From positions 4,124,530 to 4,188,529 of the forward strand of contig JAZBQD010000019.1 in the NCBI GenBank assembly GCA_036583965.1: a stretch of 64,000 nucleotides of DNA. The letters are read 5' to 3'. The translations under genes were made by a program, and so were the position numbers. Of this stretch, positions 57,596-64,000 are shown in pieces (positions within the stretch are counted from its first letter, which is position 1; each line of letters opens with the position of its first letter). Under the pieces are notes generated by a model, which made no database searches, was not told where the DNA came from, and saw only the letters and a program-made list of their open reading frames with translations. The stretch comes from Prunella strophiata (lineage: Eukaryota; Chordata; Aves; Passeriformes; Prunellidae).

Positions 57596-60500
57596 TATCA
57601 TCTCAGGAATATCTGCTTTTTTAAGCTATATGGTAATGCATGCTGTGCATCTGAGATTAGAATAAGGCCCTGAGGAACAAAACACTCCTCTCCCTTTACA
57701 GCTGACAATGCAGAGCTGATTTTTATGAACTCATTTCCAAGAGATTCAACTCCATTGTTTAACACAGCCTTGGTTTCAAGGGAAATCTCCAAAGATGTTT
57801 GACTTAGAGCATTGCTATTTCCCTCTCTGGGGTGCAAGATTTCACTGGGTGATACTGATCTGTGGCCTGGGTGCCCAGAGTGGGGCTGGGCATTCCAAAA
57901 CAAGCTGGGGAAATCTCCAGACTTCCAACAAACAGCCCCAAAAATCCCAGGGAAGATGCACAATGACAAGAGGATGCTCTTGGGAGCCCCAGGAAGATTG
58001 CTCAGTTCCTGTGGCCTCTTGGGGCCAGATCAAATTCACCACCTCTCACCTTCTTCCTTTTCATTATTAAACACTTCAAAGCAATTCTTGTCTTCAGTCA
58101 TAGTAGGGAGATTTAAAAATCAACAAATAATGGAACAACACCCTGAGAGACTGAAAAAATAAAATAATGGAGTTTTTTGGATGAACTTACAGGGCCTGAA
58201 GAATTGGCCATTCCTGTAGGAACAGTTTACACCTCACTTCAAAATAAAGTTTATATATATCTATATAACTCTATATAGACACAGATATCTTGTCCCCAGC
58301 CCGACTCTTCTGAAGAAACATTGCCTTAAACCACAGCACTCACATTTTTTACCCAAACAAATGGGCAAAAGAGCAGAGGAAATGGGGCAAAATTAAGGCA
58401 AAGTAATGAACTTGTTCCAAATGGACACATCAGCAGCACAGAGGGGAGCTGGGCTGGAACCCTGAGACAGGTGGACTTGGACACTGCCATGTGCAGTGTG
58501 TTTGCACAGGGTCTGCCCCTCCTGGCCTGCTCCTGCCCAGTCTCTGCTCTGCCACAATCACAGCAGCAGCAATGAATTAGGTTCTGCCTGCAGTGGATGT
58601 GGCTATTTCATTTTGGCAGCACGAATGTTGCTAAGTGAAAGCACGTCTTTCTGAACTGCCCTGCTCATGGGAACCATTTAATCATTATAGAGCAATTATA
58701 GAGGTCTTTATTCAGTTGTTCTTTAAGTCCTCATTCAGGCAAACCTATTTCAATGGGAACTGTGCCTGAAAGGGACTCATCAAAACCTGACCAGGAAATG
58801 GCCAGTAAGAGTAACCGATTTCCAAGAGAGAAAAACTCATGCATTACATCCATAATGGGTAACTTCTTATGAATACACCTATTGAAGTGTGTTATATTCA
58901 TTAAACTCCATTTGGAGAGGAAGGGTAACCTTCCAGTTAACACAATTTCTAAGGGCTGGTGAGAGCTGGGCTCTGGCCCTGCCTTTGACACCGGTGCCCC
59001 TAGGAGCACATCACACCACTTCGTAATTTTACCTTGAATTTAGCAAAATAGGTACTGAACTGGGACAGCAGTAACTATCACTTTAACTGTATTCATGGGC
59101 TGCAGCCCCTGGATTCTCCTTTGAAAAACAGAAAGAGGAGCAGAAAATTTCTCCTATTTTTTTTTTTTTTTTTCTGTTCACATTTTGAGGCAGGGCAGGT
59201 CTTTAATTCTGTGTACGCCCAGTGCATCGCCCAGAACGCCTTTGAAGGGAGCTGTGCTGATCACAGAGCAATAATACTAATTGTTATCAATACAAGCCAA
59301 GAATGCTGTGCTTTTGTGGCAAATGTCCACTAGGAACTTGACTGAGACCATCAACATTCCATTTGGGAGCTAAGCCCCATTTGAACTTGTCTCCCAAAGC
59401 GAGAGTTTACAAACACAATTTAGTCCCTATTTGAGCAAGCGCTTTGAAGATGTAAAGTACTAAATTGTGTATCTCTGTGTAAGAGAGACAGAGACAGAAT
59501 GTGTAATTTCTTTCTGCATTCAGGGAACACAAGATTTCCTTTTTTCCCCTCTTTTTGGAAGGAAGTTTACTGCTGAGACCATTAGAGAAAATGCAAATGT
59601 GCAGACTGTTTGTTAAGGCTCCAGGAGAGAAAGCACAGGCAGTTGCTTACCACTAGTATTTCTAGGAAAATGGGAAATCTTTGTCTTTAAGTGTATTTAT
59701 TTAGCCAAGGAAAGTTTGCACAGCTTGTGGAGCATGGTTCTGGAGGAAATTAAATTTCAGCTGCACCTTCATATCACTCCTACACCTGCCAGTTCTTCCA
59801 ACCAGCTCACCATGTCCTGCACCGACAGATGAGCTGTTGTGCAACCACCAGGATTTCTCTCTTATCCAAGAAAGAGGCAACAACCCCACTCCTGCACACA
59901 ACAGATTGCCTGTTGCAGCAAAACCACAGGCAGGAGACATGAGGAATTTTTGAGGCTGATTCAAGAAAAATAAAATTACTTTCTATGTCTATATAGGTTG
60001 GTGTAGAATGATCCAAGCTGGATGCAGCCTAAGCCAGGTTTGGTGCAGAACACATTTCTCATTAGAGCTTATTGACTTGGACACAGCCAAAAGAGGAGCT
60101 GAGACTGGAAAATGGGAATAAGGGACAGAAAAGGGGGAAACATTTGCAGACATTGACCTTGGAGACAGAAGAAATGAGCAGAGCCAGAGGCTGTTTGTGC
60201 ACAACACACCTTTCATGAAAGACAAACTGTGGTCAAACAAGCTGCTGGTCAAACAGCAATTTAAGGCAATGCAAAATGTTTTAATGACACTTAGCAAACT
60301 AAATGTTTTGGTTCTTCAGTTTGAAACTGATGCTTCAATTCCAAAATATATTTGAAGTTTAATTAAAAAAAAAAAAATTATATGGGTTTACAAAATTAAG
60401 ACCTTCACACCACATTGAAATATTCTGGTTAGGGCTCAAAGATTAGATTACAGAGATACATTTCATCTACCCTGTGAGGATGTGTGCATCTAAGCTGATC

Positions 60501-60756
60501 ATTCTGGGTTCTCTCTCAAGCCACTGAAGATCCAGCCAGGAAAACTCAGTGGAGCACAGGGTGCAATTCACTTTTTCTTACAGTAACTATCAAAATCCAG
60601 TCAATCCAGTGGTGCCCTAAAAGCACCTTCACTCCCCACCAGGACACAGGTGACTGGCCCAGGTGTGAATGTCTGCCTGGCACACAGACACTGTGCTCTC
60701 TTACTGCCTGTGTGCAGCTGGGATTGATCTGCCCCAGACCTCTCTGACATGGAGAA
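57596..60756. other. Unique stretch with conserved-element-like block
   Basis: No gene recognised. 58245-58280 is a TA-rich microsatellite-like patch. 58580-59480 is repeat-free sequence with ATTA/TAAT cores and retained CpGs ('aaagcacgtctttctgaact', 'gtacgcccagtgcatcgccc'), plus a T tract at about 59157-59174. The latter block is enhancer-like in texture. Confidence 0.4.
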
Positions 60757-61168
60757 CCACAGAGCCATAAAGGCTGGAAAACCCTCTGAGATCAAGTCCT
60801 ACCATTCCTCCACCACTAAATCATGGCCACATCCACACGTTTTTTGAACACTGAGGGATGGTGACAGAGCTGGACATTCCTTTCTGTGAAGAAATTTTCC
60901 CTGATATCCAATCTAAACCTGTCCTGGTGCAACTTGAGGCTGTTCCCTCTCCTCCTGTCCCTGTTCTCTGGGAGCAGAGCCCGACCTGGGGCTGTCCCCT
61001 CCTGTCAGGAGCTGTGCAGAGCCACAAGGTCCCCCCTGAGCCTCCTTTGCTCCAGGCTGAGCCCCTTCCCAGCTCCCTCAGGTGTTCCTGGTGCTCCAGA
61101 CCCTTCCCAGCTCCATTCTCTTCCCTGGACAGGCTCCAGCCCCTCAATGTCCTTCTTGTGGTGAGAAG
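60757..61168 (-). mobile_element. CR1 LINE 3' part, antisense, long
   Basis: 'ggaaaaccctctgagatcaa', 'gaaattttccctgatatcca', 'atctaaacctgtcctggtgc', 'aacttgaggctgttccctct', 'gctccaggctgagccccttc' and 'tccctggacaggctccagcc' follow antisense CR1 order. At about 410 bp it is one of the longest fragments here. The 129- and 152-codon frames in it are repeat-derived. Confidence 0.95.
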
Positions 61169-61275
61169 AACCTCATTCTTCCACTCTGCATTTTTCCATT
61201 TCAGTTTAAAACCAAGACCTCTCCCTGGCCAATCACCTTCAAAGTGAGAAAAGGGGATGTAGGTGGAAACCCCTG

Positions 61276-61307
61276 ACACAGTTCTCTAGGATCCTAAAGA
61301 ACTGTGT
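61276..61307. repeat. 32-bp near-perfect palindrome
   Basis: ACACAGTTCT, C, TAGGATCCTA, A, AGAACTGTGT: fifteen of sixteen base pairs match, the exception being 61286/61297. The outer arms are perfect 10-mers and the centre is a perfect 10-bp palindrome. Confidence 0.95.
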
Positions 61308-62220
61308 TGTGCTTATTCTCAAGGTAAGAAATCTACATTTTGCTTCGGTTGGATTTTTACAGCTCATGTGCACACACACTCAGCACTGTGGGGGAAAAAA
61401 ACATAAAGAAAAGGAAAGCTATCTTCAGTAGAGAGATAACTTATCTTTCCAGTGATATTTTTTCACCCCCTATCTGCATTTAAAATGAGTCAGATTTGGA
61501 TGGAGGAACAGCACTTGCTGCTTCATGTGCTTCAGAAGCACTGCATGTGCTTCTACACAGGTTTTGTGGATGTGCACTGTGGATGTGTTAAGGGCTTTGT
61601 TGTTGTTTATGAGGTTTGAGTGGATAAAATGGATAAATGTAGTGGGCTCATACAAAAAAAAGTACATTGGGATTAAAACAAAAAAAGGAAGGCTAAGAAC
61701 TTCCTTAATTAACTCATCTTGAGAAGGGCCATTCCTTCAAACACCACACAGAATTAAGACATGGTCAGGTTTCTCAGAGAGCAAAGTTGCAGACAGATGC
61801 CAGGGGGAACCAACAAATATTTCTAGCACGTTACCAACCTCACCTAATCTGTTTAATTGTGTTTGTAAATTCATGAGGCACCCAACTGTTTACCCAAATA
61901 CCTCACTTCTGTGGAGCAGGTCCTAAATTGCAACGTGTGGGGCACATTACCTCAAGTGCCAGACTTTGTTAAAGATCAGTCCCTTTCCTTATTAACATCC
62001 ACTCCTGCAGAGATGGAACCTTCTGTTCAGAGGCATCTCATCCTCACAGATCCCAGTGGTAAACTCTGTGTTTGGTAAAATCACCCTTTGTAGCAATTAT
62101 ATTTTCTAAGCAGAAGAAGCCAGACCTTGTTTTTTTCATTATCCTGTAGCAAACAGCCTTGTTCTGTTAGATATAGCCAAAGGGAAAAATGGATATCCAG
62201 AATTACACAGAAATATTGGT
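61308..62220. other. Unique noncoding stretch
   Basis: No gene or repeat recognised. Confidence 0.5.
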
Positions 62221-62775
62221 TTGAAGAAGGGAGAGAGGCAAGGAAAAGGATATTTATACTTGGGAATCCTGTTCCATTTATTCTCTGCTGAGACACACTC
62301 CTGGGTGTGTCTTTGTAGATTGGAAATGGATTTGTTTGAATATCCAGACAAGGATGATTTATTTGATGATACATATCCATCACAGGCTTCCTCACAGATA
62401 AGGCTCAGAGAGGAAGAAAATTCCTCAAACTCCATCTTGCTTCCAAGCTCTCCTGATCTCACAAGACACAAACTCCAAAAGAAGAGAGCCCCAAACAAAA
62501 CAAATCTGAGAGTTAATATTTCACCACAAAATACACTCTCACTTTGGAAAATAACATCCTCCTATACAGAAGGGCTAAGGGACATTGAACTGGAATGGAA
62601 ATCATTGGTTTTTCCATGGGTTTTTTCCCCACTGAGAAAAACCACAACATGGCTGGCAGGCACAGAAATAGCTGTTACTCACACAGGGATGTTCTGGGTT
62701 TTTTTCTGCAGTAAAAATTCATTCTATGCCACATCCAGCAGGTCAAGTTATCCCAGGCAGTTGGCAATATGCTAA
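62221..62775 (+). CDS. Unrecognised open frame, probably not a gene
   Basis: A 184-codon frame with no simple repeat or CR1 content. The part from about codon 36 (62326) to 100 is acidic, Ser-rich, then Lys/Arg-rich, and is preceded by a plausible splice acceptor (GTGTCTTTGTAG ending about 62319). No domain or family is recognised and no donor site stands out. About one frame of this length is expected by chance in 64 kb of such sequence, so it is probably fortuitous. Listed only because it is the longest frame free of repeats. Confidence 0.12.
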   Translation: MKKGERQGKGYLYLGILFHLFSAETHSWVCLCRLEMDLFEYPDKDDLFDDTYPSQASSQIRLREEENSSNSILLPSSPDLTRHKLQKKRAPNKTNLRVNISPQNTLSLWKITSSYTEGLRDIELEWKSLVFPWVFSPLRKTTTWLAGTEIAVTHTGMFWVFFCSKNSFYATSSRSSYPRQLAIC

Positions 62776-64000
62776 TGAAATCTTCTCAGTAGTACTTTAC
62801 AGCTAATTAATCATTCTCCTAAGACAGACCTAATGGAAGAACACAACCTGGAGTGTGATATCTCACACCATCAACATCACCCCGATGAAATTGCATCATT
62901 TAATTCATTTTTTGGGTTATAAACACAAGTGTTTGGTCACTGTCAAAGCACCACATGGGAAAAGCAATCCCAATTGGGTATTTACACTCCAGCATAATAA
63001 ACCAGAAATATTTTTTGAGCACTTTGGTCACTCTGGAGGGACTTGAGAGAGATTATACACTTTACTGCTTGAGCCCCACAGGAAGTTCTTGATATGATGC
63101 AGGCTTTAAAAGGGGGCTGATGTCTTGGTGTGCAAGACTGGATATCTGTTTTTTCCATCTGATTAATGTAAGGAATCCACACCCACCCCATCCATCCACA
63201 GAGTCTCTCCCTCCAGTTCAGTGATAACCACAGAAATGCTAAACAGAACAAACAAGAATTTACCCTAAAGTAATCTGCAGGTGCCACATCAGCCAATCTT
63301 CCCTTCAGATACACACACAGAAGAGATAACACACAACATTTAGCAATCCATTTTTCTGTTCTGTTTCATCACCACCTCAATGGAATATAAATATATGTGT
63401 ATATAAATATACACACACATACATATATATATGTATACATGGAATGGAGTAGGAGGGGGAAGAGTGAAGGCACAGGAACTTATAACATTTACGTCCATAT
63501 AGTCAAGCTTATTTCTGCATCATCAAAGAGGCAAGTAAAGCCAAGAATTTGCAGAAATTCCAAGCTCAAGTGGAACCTGGAGCTTGTTTTCCTTCCCCAA
63601 AACATCATTTGACTTCAGGGCATTGTAGTCCTCCACCTTCTACGTGTCCTCAAAAAAATAAAATTGAACTGTGTAATGGGAACAGGTGCCAGCAATAAAG
63701 CCTGGAAATTTTATTTGTCCTCCCAAGAAATTGTCTTCTCACTACATAAGTACAGCCTGGTGCTGTCGATAAATGCAAACAGCATTTTGATAAAGATAAA
63801 TTATAAAGCAGCTCTTTGGTCTTCCAAAGAGATGGGGTGGTGTGGACAGCTGTTTGGCTGCTGGAGCTACATTTAATGAGATTTGTGCACAAAATTGTTT
63901 GCACGTTGGAGGGATGCATTCCACAATGGCACCGAAAACAATTGGGTGTTGTGGGATAAGTACCTTTTACAGTATATCAAGGTCAAACCTTTTACTTGAT
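62776..64000. other. Unique noncoding stretch
   Basis: No gene recognised. 63378-63440 is a compound TA/CA/TG microsatellite-like patch ('gtgtatataaatatacacac', 'atacatatatatatgtatac'). Confidence 0.5.

Overview
The window looks like noncoding DNA from a bird, most likely a songbird. Three things point this way. There are about 22 fragments of CR1, the dominant bird LINE, many ending in the diagnostic ATTCTATG-type tail. There are ten solo LTRs of endogenous retroviruses, most about 300 bp long. There are no recent SINEs or L1-type elements. The passerine assignment rests on LTR sequences that feel familiar and is only an inference. I found no convincing protein-coding gene, rRNA or tRNA gene, CRISPR array or bacterial-type operon. 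Nearly all open reading frames are short chance frames, antisense CR1 frames or translated simple repeats.

Layout. 1-8.1 kb is mostly unique sequence with two small tandem duplications and two CR1 scraps. 8.16-8.78 kb is a very AT-rich tract, followed by an uninterrupted run of exactly 500 T (8956-9455). 9.8-13.3 kb holds CR1 pieces, one split by a solo LTR with a perfect 6-bp target duplication. A MIR-like relic lies at 13.8 kb, and GC/CpG-rich unique blocks at 14.7-16.7 kb. 17-24 kb alternates CR1 fragments with unique sequence. 26.5-29.2 kb holds one intact solo LTR and a second LTR disrupted by TTC and GGA arrays and an internal duplication. 32.5-33.5 kb and 40.4-41.1 kb each contain a local duplication whose copies differ mostly by small indels, which looks like assembly error. 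41-57 kb is the densest part for transposable elements: six of the ten LTRs lie here, and solo LTRs interrupt CR1 at 46.4 and 48.9 kb. 57-64 kb is mostly unique again, with one longer CR1 and a 32-bp near-perfect palindrome.

Between the repeats lie AT-rich, non-repetitive blocks (for example 18.8-19.3, 29.5-29.9, 30.9-31.2, 34.1-34.5, 40.4-40.8, 47.3-47.8 and 58.6-59.5 kb) that resemble conserved noncoding elements. If that holds, this is a gene desert or giant intron near a developmental gene, but conservation cannot be seen from one sequence. I did not find a new biological system. The observations most worth checking are the suspect repeat arrays and duplications, the nested insertions, and two CR1 copies that share sequence beyond their tails.
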